Assembly: GCA_002021875.1 (NCBI GenBank)
Contig: CP018627.1
Span: forward strand, 3,844,001 to 3,908,000
Length of the DNA: 64,000 nucleotides
Source of the DNA: Streptomyces hygroscopicus
GTDB taxonomy: Bacteria > Actinomycetota > Actinomycetes > Streptomycetales > Streptomycetaceae
Reading direction: 5' to 3'
Part shown: piece by piece, positions 43,742-52,241 of the stretch
How the letters are laid out: the number at the start of each line of letters is the position of its first letter
How positions within the stretch are numbered: position 1 is the first letter of the stretch
Position numbers and translations under genes: made by a program
Notes under the pieces: model-generated
Databases searched by the model: none
What the model saw: the letters and a program-made list of their open reading frames with translations, nothing else
Told to the model about the DNA's origin: nothing

Positions 43742-45048
43742 CCGGCGCGCTGCGGGCCCGGCTCGGGGCGGTCGCGGGCGTCGCCATCCTCGGGGTGGTG
43801 CTGTGGCGGCTGGGCACCGGGGCCTTCGTGGACGGCCTGCACACCATCGACGGCCTCACCCTGCTGGCGGCGCTCGGTCTCGGCCTGCTCACCACGGTCT
43901 TCAGCGCATGGCGCTGGTGTCTGGTGGCGCGGGGGCTGCGGATCCGGCTGCCGCTGGGTCCGGCCGTCGCCGACTACTACCGCGCGCTGTTCCTCAACGC
44001 CGCGCTGCCCGGTGGGGTCCTCGGCGATGTGCATCGCGCGGTGCGGCACGGGCGGGACGCGGGGGATGTCGGCCGGGGCGTACGCGCGGTGGTGCTGGAG
44101 CGGGTCGCGGGCCAGGTGGTGCTGATCGCGGTGGGGGTGGCGATCCTGCTGGCCCACCCCTCCCTGGCCGTGGAGCAGTTGGGCCGGCTGGTCGGCGGTC
44201 TCGGCTCCCCGATGGCCTGGGCGGCGGTGCTCGCGGGGTGTGTCGCGCTGCTCGTCACCGTGGCCGTCCGGCGCCGCCGCCGCGCGGCGCCGGTGGCCGC
44301 GCGGCGGCGGGGCGCGGTCCGCGGCGCGCTGACCGAGGCGCGCCGCGGGCTGCTGGCCCGGGGGAGCTGGCCGGGGGTGGTGGTCTCCTCGGTCGTGGTG
44401 CTGGCCGGGCATCTGACGACGTTCGTCCTCGCCGCGCGGGCCGCGGGGTCACACGCTCCGCTGACCGAGCTGCTGCCCCTGATGGTGCTGGCCCTGATCG
44501 CCATGGCGCTGCCGCTGAACGTCGGCGGCTGGGGCCCCCGCGAAGGCGTCACCGCCTGGGCCTTCGGCGCCGCGGGCCTGGGCGCGGGCCAGGGGCTGAC
44601 CGTGGCCGTGGTCTACGGGGTGCTCACCTTCGCCGCGAGCCTCCCCGGTGTCGCGGTGCTGGCCGTCCAGTGGTGCGCCCGGCTGCGGGGCCGACAGGTC
44701 GAGTTCGAAGAGGGTGTCCTCGCCGAGGGTGGAGCGGCGGACGGGCGGGCGCAGCGCGTCCCGCATGACCGGCGTCCCGTCGAAGCGCAGCCCGGGGATG
44801 CCGTCGCCGAGCAGGACCGGGGCCACGGTGACATAGAGCCGGTGCAGCGCCCCCGCGTGCAGAAAGCGGGACACGGTGACGCCGCCGCCCTCGATGAGCA
44901 CCCGGCCCAGTCCGCGCCGCGCGAGCGCCCGCACCAGCCGGTGGGGGGCAAAGGCGTCGGGCTCCGTGAGCGTCAGCAGCTCCACCCCGTCCGGCGGCGC
45001 CGGCCGGCGCTCGCCGGTGGGGCCCACCACCCACAGGGTCGGAGCTGA
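43738..45048 (+). CDS. Multi-pass membrane protein (UPF0104 / lysylphosphatidylglycerol synthase TM-like)
   Basis: This integral membrane protein has about eight helices between residues 5 and 325: VAGVAILGVVLWRLG, DGLTLLAALGLGLLTTVFSA, and SLPGVAVLAVQWCARLRG at the end. Typical motifs are FLNAALPGGVLGDVHRA and LPLNVGGWGPREG. It may flip or export a lipid-linked or glycosylated product. The frame then runs on for about 110 residues of polar Gln/Gly/Arg-rich sequence that is antisense to the reductase gene. The family is normally about 320-340 residues, so the natural stop seems to be missing. Confidence 0.8.
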   Translation: MTGALRARLGAVAGVAILGVVLWRLGTGAFVDGLHTIDGLTLLAALGLGLLTTVFSAWRWCLVARGLRIRLPLGPAVADYYRALFLNAALPGGVLGDVHRAVRHGRDAGDVGRGVRAVVLERVAGQVVLIAVGVAILLAHPSLAVEQLGRLVGGLGSPMAWAAVLAGCVALLVTVAVRRRRRAAPVAARRRGAVRGALTEARRGLLARGSWPGVVVSSVVVLAGHLTTFVLAARAAGSHAPLTELLPLMVLALIAMALPLNVGGWGPREGVTAWAFGAAGLGAGQGLTVAVVYGVLTFAASLPGVAVLAVQWCARLRGRQVEFEEGVLAEGGAADGRAQRVPHDRRPVEAQPGDAVAEQDRGHGDIEPVQRPRVQKAGHGDAAALDEHPAQSAPRERPHQPVGGKGVGLRERQQLHPVRRRRPALAGGAHHPQGRS

Positions 45049-45495
45049 GCCATCGGTGAACACGCGTCGGTCGAGCGGCACCCGGCCGCGGGGATCGAGG
45101 ACGACCCGTACCGGGTGGGTGCCCGCGCAGGCGCGGACGGTGAGCTGGGGGTCGTCCGCGACGGCGGTGCCGGCCCCGACGACCACCGCGTCGGCCAGGG
45201 CGCGCAGCCGGTGGAGATGGCGGCGGTCCTCCTCGCCGGTGACGTAGTCGGCGTCGCCGGTGCGGGTGGCGATGAATCCGTCCAGGCTCTGACCGAGCTG
45301 AGCGATCGTCAGCCGCGGCCCGGCCAGGCACAGCGGGAGATAGCGGTCGACCAGGAGCCGGGCCTGTGGCGAGGCGGGCTCACTCCACCGCCGCCTGCCG
45401 TCCGGGCCCCGGACCAGACCGGCGGCCCCGGTGTCCGCCTCGCTCCGGACGGAGCGCAGCCGCTCCCATGCCTCTTCCGTTTCCAGAAAGGTCAT
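44449..45495 (-). CDS. RibD C-terminal-type pyrimidine reductase (ArfC-like)
   Basis: This protein is 348 residues long. Residues about 55-275 form a dihydrofolate-reductase-fold RibD-C domain: LTIAQLGQSLDGFIATRTGDADYVTG, VVVGAGTAVADDPQLTVR, VLIEGGGVTVSRFL, and PVLLGDGIPGLRF. No deaminase domain is present. It likely reduces a ribosylaminopyrimidine phosphate to the ribityl form. The last 70-80 residues are antisense to the membrane protein and look non-native. The ATG at 45495 follows GGAGG by 4 nt; a GTG at 45498 overlaps the creatininase stop. Confidence 0.85.
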   Translation of the reverse strand: MTFLETEEAWERLRSVRSEADTGAAGLVRGPDGRRRWSEPASPQARLLVDRYLPLCLAGPRLTIAQLGQSLDGFIATRTGDADYVTGEEDRRHLHRLRALADAVVVGAGTAVADDPQLTVRACAGTHPVRVVLDPRGRVPLDRRVFTDGSAPTLWVVGPTGERRPAPPDGVELLTLTEPDAFAPHRLVRALARRGLGRVLIEGGGVTVSRFLHAGALHRLYVTVAPVLLGDGIPGLRFDGTPVMRDALRPPVRRSTLGEDTLFELDLSAPQPGAPLDGQHRDTGEARGEGEHPVDHGHGQPLARAQARGAEGPGGDAFAGAPAADVQRQRHGDQGQHHQGQQLGQRSV

Positions 45496-46244
45496 CACGC
45501 CTCCTTCTCGGCACCGACCAGGGAAAGATACTCGGCGAAGGAATCGACGAGCCCGGCCAGCAGTTCCTTTCCCTTATGTGCGGACGCCCTGGACGGCCGG
45601 CCGATGACGCCGGACTCCGTATAGGCGGACATACCGAGGGTGAGCAGATGTTTCCGATCGTCGGATATCCAGTCGGAGGTTTCATGACCGGGCCGGACGA
45701 GTTCTGGATGGGCATGCAGGAGTATGGATGTCTCCAGTTCCCCCGCATGCATATCGCTGTTCGACGGGGTACGTACTCCGGCGCGGGTCCTGGCGGCGTC
45801 CCAGTCCGCCGATCCAGGGAATAGCGCCATACCGAAGTCACCACCGGCGGATTCCTGAACGATGTTGCGCAGTACGTAATTCCCGCCGTGTCCGTTCACC
45901 AGAATCAGACCGCGTATACCCGAGCGCCGGAGCGAGTCGGCGATATCGCGGACCACGGCGTAGAGGGTGGCCGCGGACAGGGAGACCGTGCCTGGCCAGG
46001 CCGCATGTTCATGGGAGCAGGAGATCGTCACCGGGGGCAGGTGAAGCACCGGATACGCGGCCGCGATCTCGCCTGCGATCGTGCCGGCGATGACCGTGTC
46101 GGTCGCCAGCGGGAGAAATGCTCCGTGTTGTTCGAAGCTGCCTACGGGAAGCACGGCGACATCGGCCCGGTCGGCCCGCACTTCCTCCGTCGTCTGTGTC
46201 GGCAAGACCATGCCGACCTGCGGGCGCGTTCCCGAACCGCTCAT
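45495..46244 (-). CDS. Creatininase-family hydrolase (ArfB-like formamide hydrolase candidate)
   Basis: This 249-residue amidohydrolase of the creatininase fold has metal ligands Glu38 and His40 (GSFEQHG), Asp49 (LATDT), His119 (NGHGGN) and Glu169 (HAGELETS). In archaeal riboflavin/F420 synthesis, ArfB of this family removes the formyl group from formamidopyrimidine phosphate. Here it is coupled to a RibD-type reductase and faces a GTP cyclohydrolase predicted to release that compound, so the same reaction is likely. Mycofactocin MftE is a second family role but no mycofactocin genes are near. Confidence 0.85.
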   Translation of the reverse strand: MSGSGTRPQVGMVLPTQTTEEVRADRADVAVLPVGSFEQHGAFLPLATDTVIAGTIAGEIAAAYPVLHLPPVTISCSHEHAAWPGTVSLSAATLYAVVRDIADSLRRSGIRGLILVNGHGGNYVLRNIVQESAGGDFGMALFPGSADWDAARTRAGVRTPSNSDMHAGELETSILLHAHPELVRPGHETSDWISDDRKHLLTLGMSAYTESGVIGRPSRASAHKGKELLAGLVDSFAEYLSLVGAEKEA

Positions 46245-46339
46245 ATCGTGGACCTTTCAGGTGTCGGCCGGACAGCTTGTTGCCGCGGCTTTGTCATTCT
46301 CCTGTACAAGGGCGGTGGTTTTCCAGATAAGATCGGGAC

Positions 46340-46996
46340 ATGACAGAAAGTGATGGCGTGTTCGATGTCGACGCCCGCCCCTCGGGTGTCGAACGAGTGG
46401 TGAATGTCCGGCTGTCCACGAAGCATGGCGACTTTCTCGCGATCGGCTATCGGGACCTCGTTCGCGGTGATGAACAAATGGCGCTGGTATACGGCGATGT
46501 CACCGGTGAGGAAGCGCTTACCCGCCTGCATTCGGAGTGCCTCACCGGAGACGCGTTCGGCTCCCGTCACTGCGAGTGCGGCGACCAGCTCTCCGCGGCA
46601 CTGAAGGCGATCGTGGCCGAAGGCCGGGGCATTCTCGTCTATCTGAGGGGTCATGAGGGACGCGGGATCGGGCTGCTCGCCAAGCTCCAGGCGATGAAGC
46701 TCCAGGCGGAGGGGCTGGACACCGTCGAGGCCAACCTCGCCCTCGGCCTGCCGGCGGACGCCCGGGACTACAAGGTGGCGGCGGACGTCCTGCACGACCT
46801 CAAGGTGCGCTCCGTGCGGCTGCTGTCCAACAACCCCCAGAAGCGGGACGCGCTGCTGCGGCATGGCGTCAGGGTCAGCGAGCAGGTGCCGCTGCTGATG
46901 ACTCCGCACAAGGAGAACCTCCCGTATCTGCTCACCAAGCGGGATCGCATGGACCACTATCTGCCCCATCTGGAAGCCGTGATCCAGCGCACCTGA
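46340..46996 (+). CDS. GTP cyclohydrolase II-type enzyme, Tyr-to-Met variant (FAPy-forming)
   Basis: This 218-residue RibA-fold enzyme has zinc ligands Cys67, Cys78 and Cys80 (HSECLTGDAF, RHCECGDQL) and LYLRGHEGRGIGLL-type catalytic segments. The active-site Tyr of RibA (IRAYALQ in E. coli) is Met119 (KLQAMKLQ). From memory, the same change is known in S. coelicolor SCO6655, which stops at the formamidopyrimidine (FAPy) instead of removing formate. It is divergent from the creatininase gene (95 bp between). Confidence 0.9.
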   Translation: MTESDGVFDVDARPSGVERVVNVRLSTKHGDFLAIGYRDLVRGDEQMALVYGDVTGEEALTRLHSECLTGDAFGSRHCECGDQLSAALKAIVAEGRGILVYLRGHEGRGIGLLAKLQAMKLQAEGLDTVEANLALGLPADARDYKVAADVLHDLKVRSVRLLSNNPQKRDALLRHGVRVSEQVPLLMTPHKENLPYLLTKRDRMDHYLPHLEAVIQRT

Positions 46997-47164
46997 AGGA
47001 GAGCCCGGCCGGGGGCCGCGGCCCCGTCCACCGGCGTCGACCGGACGCGAGCCGCGGCCCGCCATCGGTGTGGCCATACCGCCGAACGGGCGATCAGTGC
47101 CCATATGTCCGAGAATGGGGGTGCCGCGTGACGTTCCGACGGACGACGATCAAGGGTAGGGACC

Positions 47165-47671
47165 ATGGACCTGGAGATCGAGCTCCGGGTGGACGGGACC
47201 GAGCACCGCCTCACCGTCGACACCCGTACGACACTGCTGGACGCCCTGCGCGAGCAACTGGGGAACACCAGCCCCAAGAAGGGCTGCGACCACGGACAGT
47301 GCGGCGCCTGCACCCTGCTGCTCGACGGCCGCCGGGTCCTCGGCTGCCTCGCGCTGGCCGTCGCCCACCAGGGCGCGGACATCGTCACGGCGGCGGGGCT
47401 CACCAACGGTGAGCTGCACCCGCTCCAGCAGTCGTTCATCGCCCATGACGCCTTCCAGTGCGGCTACTGCACCCCCGGTCAGATCGTCTCGGCGGCCGGA
47501 ATGCTGCAGGAGGCCGGGGAGGGCTGGCCGAGCGCCGCGAGCAAGGACCTGGGCGCCACCGATGTGGTGCTGGACGACGAGGAGATCGCCGAGCGGATGA
47601 GCGGCAACCTGTGCCGCTGCGCCGCGTACGCGAACATCGTCCCGGCGATCGCGGAGGTGGCGCACCGATGA
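47165..47671 (+). CDS. Molybdenum hydroxylase, [2Fe-2S] subunit (PaoA/YagT type)
   Basis: This 168-residue subunit has an N-terminal plant-ferredoxin-type cluster CDHGQCGACTLLLDG with Cys 58-60 further on (VLGCLA), and a C-terminal helical cluster CGYCTPGQI...GNLCRCAAY. It passes electrons from the molybdenum site to FAD. ATG preceded by agggtaggg; its stop overlaps the next gene. Confidence 0.93.
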   Translation: MDLEIELRVDGTEHRLTVDTRTTLLDALREQLGNTSPKKGCDHGQCGACTLLLDGRRVLGCLALAVAHQGADIVTAAGLTNGELHPLQQSFIAHDAFQCGYCTPGQIVSAAGMLQEAGEGWPSAASKDLGATDVVLDDEEIAERMSGNLCRCAAYANIVPAIAEVAHR

Positions 47672-48657
47672 GGCCCTTTCGCTACGAGCGCGCCGATGAG
47701 GTGTCGGCGGCCGTCACCACCCTGGTCCGGGAGCCGGACGCGGCCTATCTGGCCGGGGGGACCAATCTGGTCGATCTGATGCGGCTGGAGGTGGCGACCC
47801 CGGAGCTGCTGATCGACGTCCGGCGGCTCACCTCCGACCGGATCGAGGAGCTGCCCGACGGGGGGCTGCGGATCGGCGCGGCCGTGCCCAACAGCGATCT
47901 GGCCGCCGACCCCCGGGTCCGGCGGCGCTATCCGGTGCTCTCCCAGGCGCTGCTCTCGGGCGCCTCCGGCCAGTTGCGCAACCTCGCCACCACCGGTGGG
48001 AATCTGCTGCAGCGCACCCGCTGCCCGTACTTCCAGAACGTCACCACCGCCTGCAACAAGCGCACACCGGGCGCGGGCTGCTCGGCCATGGAGGGCTATC
48101 AGCGCGATATGGCGATCCTGGGCGCCTCCCCCACCTGTGTGGCCACCCACCCCTCCGACATGGCCGTCGCGCTGGCCGCGCTGGACGCGGTGGTGACGGT
48201 GACCGGTCCGGCCTCCGAGCGCCGGATCCGGCTGACCGAGCTGCACCGGCTGCCGGAGGCCGCCCCCGAGCGCGACACCGTCCTGGCGCGCGGTGAGCTG
48301 ATCACCGGGGTGGAGCTGCCGCCCCCGCATTCCGCGGTCCGCTCGCGCTACCGCAAGGTGCGCGACCGGGCCTCGTACGCCTTCGCGCTGGTCTCCGTCG
48401 CCGCCGCGCTGGAGGTCACCGACGGGGCGGTACGGGACGCGCGCATCGCGCTGGGCGGGGTGGCGCACAAGCCCTGGCGGGCCACCACGGCCGAGGCGGT
48501 GCTGCGCGGCGCGCCCGCGACCCGGGAGAGCTTCGTGGACGCGGCCGCGGCCGAGCTGTCCGCGGCGCGACCGCTGCCGGGCAACGCCTTCAAGGTCCCG
48601 CTCGCCCGCAACACGATGGTCGCCACCCTGCTGGAGCTGCTGGAGGAGGCGCGATGA
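47668..48657 (+). CDS. Molybdenum hydroxylase, FAD subunit with extra [4Fe-4S] loop (PaoB/YagS type)
   Basis: This 329-residue FAD-binding subunit has LAGGTNLVDLMRLEV and ATTGGNLLQRTRCPYFQNV. The cysteine-rich insertion CNKRTPGAGCSAMEG, as in E. coli PaoB, is expected to hold a [4Fe-4S] cluster; it suggests an aldehyde-oxidoreductase-type enzyme rather than plain xanthine dehydrogenase. ATGA overlaps at both ends. Confidence 0.92.
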   Translation: MRPFRYERADEVSAAVTTLVREPDAAYLAGGTNLVDLMRLEVATPELLIDVRRLTSDRIEELPDGGLRIGAAVPNSDLAADPRVRRRYPVLSQALLSGASGQLRNLATTGGNLLQRTRCPYFQNVTTACNKRTPGAGCSAMEGYQRDMAILGASPTCVATHPSDMAVALAALDAVVTVTGPASERRIRLTELHRLPEAAPERDTVLARGELITGVELPPPHSAVRSRYRKVRDRASYAFALVSVAAALEVTDGAVRDARIALGGVAHKPWRATTAEAVLRGAPATRESFVDAAAAELSAARPLPGNAFKVPLARNTMVATLLELLEEAR

Positions 48658-50786
48658 GCCACGTCACAGCCCGCCCCCACGCCATCGGCCTCCCGATGGA
48701 CCGCGTCGACGGCGCGCAGAAGGTCACCGGCACCGCCACCTACGCCTATGAATGGCCCCTCGACCAGCCCGTCTATCTGTATCCGCTGCAGTCCACGATC
48801 GCCTCCGGCCGGGTCACCGGGGTGGACAGCGCGCTCGCGGAGGCGGAGCCGGGAGTGCTGGCCGTGCTCAGCCATCTCAACGCCCCCACGCTGACCCGGC
48901 CCGACGATCCGGAGCTCGCGGTCCTGCAGTCCGACGAGGTCGCCTGGCGCGGCCAGTTCATCGGGGCGATCGTCGCCGAGTCGTTGGAGACCGCGCGCCG
49001 CGCGGCGGGGCTCGTCCGCGTCACTTACGAGAGCCGGCCCCCCGATGTGGTGCTGCGCGCCGACCGCGACGACCTCTACTCCCCGGTGCACGCCGCCGCC
49101 TTCGGCACGGGCGGCGGAGAGCTGCAGGACGGCTCGCCCGCCGACAGTCTGCTGGGGGACGTCGATACGGCGCTGGCGGCATCGCCGACCATGGTGGACA
49201 CCACGTACTCCACGCCGATGTACCACAACAACCCGATGGAGCCGCACACCGCCGTCGTCACCTGGCTGAACGGCGAGCTGCTGGTGCGCTGCTCCTCCCA
49301 GGGCGTCTCCATGAGCCAGGCCCTGATCTCCGGGGTGCTGGGGCTGGAGCCGGGGCGGGTGCGGGTGGTCTCCCCGCATGTCGGGGGCGGGTTCGGCTCG
49401 AAGGTCTACCCCCACGCGTACGCCGTCCTGGCCGCGATGGCCGCCCGGATCGTCCGGCGGCCGGTCAAGTTCACCCTCACCCGGCAGCAGATGTTCGCCC
49501 TGGTCGGCTACCGTCCGGCGTCGATCCAGCGGATCCGGCTGGGCGCCGGCCGGGACGGCAGGCTCACCGCGCTGGCCCACGATGTGATCGAGCAGACCGC
49601 CAAGGCCAAGGGGTACGCGGAGCAGGTGGGCGTCTGCTCCCGGCTGATGTACGCGGCGCCGCACCGGCGCACCACCCACCGGCTGGCCCCGCTGGACATC
49701 CCGGTGCCGACGATCATGCGGGCGCCGGGCGAGGCACAGGGGATGTACGCGCTGGAGTCGGCCATGGACGAGATGGCGATCGCCTGCGGTCTTGATCCGG
49801 TGGAGTTCCGGATCCGCAATGAGCCGGAGGTGCATCCGGAGTCCGGGCTGCCGTTCTCCAGCCGCCATCTGACCGACTGTCTGCGCGAGGGCGCCCGCCG
49901 GGCCGGATGGGGGCACCGTGACCCGGTCCCCCGGGCGCACCGCGAGGGGCGCTGGCTGGTGGGCACCGGCGTGGCCGTCTCGACGTATCCCTCCCCCCGC
50001 TTCCCCGGCAACGCGGCCACCATCCGGGTCGGGCCGGACGGCCGCTACACGGTGCGGATCGCCGCCGCCGACCTGGGCACCGGCACCTGGACGGCGCTCA
50101 CCCAGATCGCCGCGGACGCGCTGAGCGTCCCGGTCGGGCAGGTGGAGATGCGGATCGGGGACACGGCGCTGCCGGCCGCGTCGGTCGCCGGGTTCTCGGC
50201 CGGCATCAACAGCTGGGGCACCGCGATCTGGGAGGCGGCGGACCGGCTGCGGGACCGGCTGCGGGCCGAACACGGCGGTATCGCGCCGCCGGAGGGGCTG
50301 GAAGTCACCGCGGAGATGCCCGGCGGCAACCCGGAGGCCGAGCGCTATGCGATGCACAGCTTCGGCGCCCAGTTCGCCGAGGTACGGGTCGACGGGGACA
50401 CCGGTGAACTGCGGGTGGCGCGGCTGCTGGGGATGTTCGACGTGGGCCGGGTCATCAATCCCAAGACGGCCCGCTCGCAGCTCATCGGCGGGATGACCCA
50501 GGGGATGTCGATGGCGCTGTACGAGCACAGTGTGCTCGACCCGCGGTTCGGCCATGTGGTCAACCACGACTTCGCCCAGTACCACATCGCCTCCCACGCC
50601 GATGTCCACGCGATCGAGGCCCACTGGCTGGACGAGCCCGATCCGTACACCAACCCCATGGGGGCCAAGGGCCTCGGTGAGGTGGGCATCGTGGGCACCG
50701 CCGCGGCCATCGGCAACGCCGTGCACCACGCCACCGGGGTCCGGGTCCGCGAACTGCCCATCACTCTCGACAAGCTGGTGTCCTAG
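48654..50786 (+). CDS. Molybdenum hydroxylase, molybdopterin-cytosine-dinucleotide subunit (PaoC/YagR type)
   Basis: This 710-residue catalytic subunit has QGVSMSQALISGVLGL, VVSPHVGGGFGSK, IMRAPGEAQGMYALESAMDE and the catalytic Glu in MGAKGLGEVGIVG. It hydroxylates an aldehyde or N-heterocycle. No XdhC/PaoD maturation factor lies in the window. Confidence 0.93.
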   Translation: MSHVTARPHAIGLPMDRVDGAQKVTGTATYAYEWPLDQPVYLYPLQSTIASGRVTGVDSALAEAEPGVLAVLSHLNAPTLTRPDDPELAVLQSDEVAWRGQFIGAIVAESLETARRAAGLVRVTYESRPPDVVLRADRDDLYSPVHAAAFGTGGGELQDGSPADSLLGDVDTALAASPTMVDTTYSTPMYHNNPMEPHTAVVTWLNGELLVRCSSQGVSMSQALISGVLGLEPGRVRVVSPHVGGGFGSKVYPHAYAVLAAMAARIVRRPVKFTLTRQQMFALVGYRPASIQRIRLGAGRDGRLTALAHDVIEQTAKAKGYAEQVGVCSRLMYAAPHRRTTHRLAPLDIPVPTIMRAPGEAQGMYALESAMDEMAIACGLDPVEFRIRNEPEVHPESGLPFSSRHLTDCLREGARRAGWGHRDPVPRAHREGRWLVGTGVAVSTYPSPRFPGNAATIRVGPDGRYTVRIAAADLGTGTWTALTQIAADALSVPVGQVEMRIGDTALPAASVAGFSAGINSWGTAIWEAADRLRDRLRAEHGGIAPPEGLEVTAEMPGGNPEAERYAMHSFGAQFAEVRVDGDTGELRVARLLGMFDVGRVINPKTARSQLIGGMTQGMSMALYEHSVLDPRFGHVVNHDFAQYHIASHADVHAIEAHWLDEPDPYTNPMGAKGLGEVGIVGTAAAIGNAVHHATGVRVRELPITLDKLVS

Positions 50787-50788
50787 CC

Positions 50789-51703
50789 ATGGCCCCGGCA
50801 CCCATCCTGGTGACCGGCGCCGCGGGGAGCGTCGGAGGCATCGGCCGCACCGTCGTGGAGGAGCTGCGCCGGCGCGATCTGCCGGTGCGGGCCATGGTCC
50901 ACCGGGAGGACGAGCGGGCCGACGCGCTGCGCGCGACGGGCGCGGAGGTGGTGGCGGGCGATCTGGCCCGCGCCCCGGACGTGGTCCGCGCGATGGACGG
51001 CTGCGGACGGATGTACTTCGGCATGAGCGTCTCGTCGCGGTATCTGGAGGCCACGGTGACGACGGCGGCGGTCGCCCGCGAATACGCGCGGCTGGAGGTG
51101 CTGGTCAACATGTCGCAGATGACGGTCTCCCAGATGGACCTCACCAGCACCACGGAGTCCGATCAGCACCGGCTGCAGTGGCTGGGCGAACAGGCCCTCG
51201 ACTGGTCCGGGTTGCCCGTCACCCACCTCAGGCCCACCGTCTTCATGGAGAATCCGCTCTTCTCGGTCTTCGCCTACTCCTCCATCGCGCAGGAGGGCAC
51301 GATCCGGCTGCCGTTCGGCACCGGGCGCACCTCCCCGGTCGCGGCGCGGGACGTCGCCGCGGTGGTGACGGAGATCCTGGTGGACCCCTCCTCGCACATC
51401 GGCAGGACCTACCATCTGACCGGCCCGGCCTCCGTCGACATGACCACCATGGCCGGGGAGTTCGCCGACGCGCTCGGCCGGCCGGTCAGCTACGTGGACG
51501 TCTCCTACGAAGCCTGGGTCAACCACGACCTGCGGGCCCTGGGCCTGCCCGACCACGTCTTCCAGCATCTGGCGACCATGGCCCGGCTGCACGCGGAGAA
51601 CCGCTACGACCGCCGGACCGACGACATCGAGACGATCACGGGGAGGCCCGCGACCGGGGTGCGGGACTTCGTCCATGAGCACCCCGAGATGTTCACGAAA
51701 TGA
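50789..51703 (+). CDS. NmrA-like NAD(P)-binding protein
   Basis: This 304-residue atypical SDR has VTGAAGSVGGIGRTVVEEL as its cofactor motif and no SDR catalytic YxxxK; HLRPTVFMENPLF is typical of the NmrA/azoreductase-like group. It starts 2 nt after the molybdenum subunit stop, so it belongs to that operon. Redox sensing or reduction of the hydroxylase product are both possible. Confidence 0.87.
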   Translation: MAPAPILVTGAAGSVGGIGRTVVEELRRRDLPVRAMVHREDERADALRATGAEVVAGDLARAPDVVRAMDGCGRMYFGMSVSSRYLEATVTTAAVAREYARLEVLVNMSQMTVSQMDLTSTTESDQHRLQWLGEQALDWSGLPVTHLRPTVFMENPLFSVFAYSSIAQEGTIRLPFGTGRTSPVAARDVAAVVTEILVDPSSHIGRTYHLTGPASVDMTTMAGEFADALGRPVSYVDVSYEAWVNHDLRALGLPDHVFQHLATMARLHAENRYDRRTDDIETITGRPATGVRDFVHEHPEMFTK

Positions 51704-51724
51704 CGTGGGCGGAACGGATTCGCG

Positions 51725-52170
51725 GTGCGGATACTGCTGGGCATCATCGGCGCCGTCATCGTGCTGGGAATCTTCGCCTCGGTGCTGCGCACCCTGGTCG
51801 TTCCCCGGCCGATCCCGGCCGGTTTCACCGGCTTCGTCCAGCGCTCGGTGAGCCGGCCGTTCCGGTTCATGGGCCCAGGTCGACCTGGGCGGACGACATC
51901 GGCGACCTCTTCCGCGGCATCCCGTACGACGCCGACCCGCGCCCGCAGGATCCGGTGCGGCTCGGCTACGAGGACTTCCTGCGCGGGGTGGAACGGATGC
52001 GCACCTACGGCTATCCGATGCAGCGCACCGCGGAGGAGGCGTGGCCGCACTTCCGCGGCCGGCGGGTGAACTACGGGACGCTCGCCCACCACCTGGCCCA
52101 GGACATCGACGCGGTCCCGGCCCCCTGGTCGGGCCCCGCCGCACCACCCTGTCCGCCTGGTCCCCACTGA
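51725..52170 (+). pseudogene. Ion-channel-like membrane protein, internally deleted and frameshifted
   Basis: The N-terminus of a two-helix potassium-channel-like protein is readable in one frame (51725-51877: LLGIIGAVIVLGIFASVLRT, then FVQRSVSRPFRF). The C-terminal cytoplasmic part continues in another frame (about 51880-52140: WADDIGDLFRGIPYD, RRVNYGTLAHHLA, PAPWSG). The central pore and second helix are missing. The switch occurs at a short palindrome (caggtcgacctg, 51885-51896). Confidence 0.7.
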
Positions 52171-52241
52171 CCCCGGTCGACCGTCGCCCGACGGGGTAGC
52201 ACATTGTCTTGGATATACCGCTAAGGGAGTAAATTTTCTCC

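Noticed and set aside
48348..50801. 817-residue minus-strand frame
   Set aside because: It is antisense to the molybdenum hydroxylase genes, low in hydrophobic residues and without motifs.
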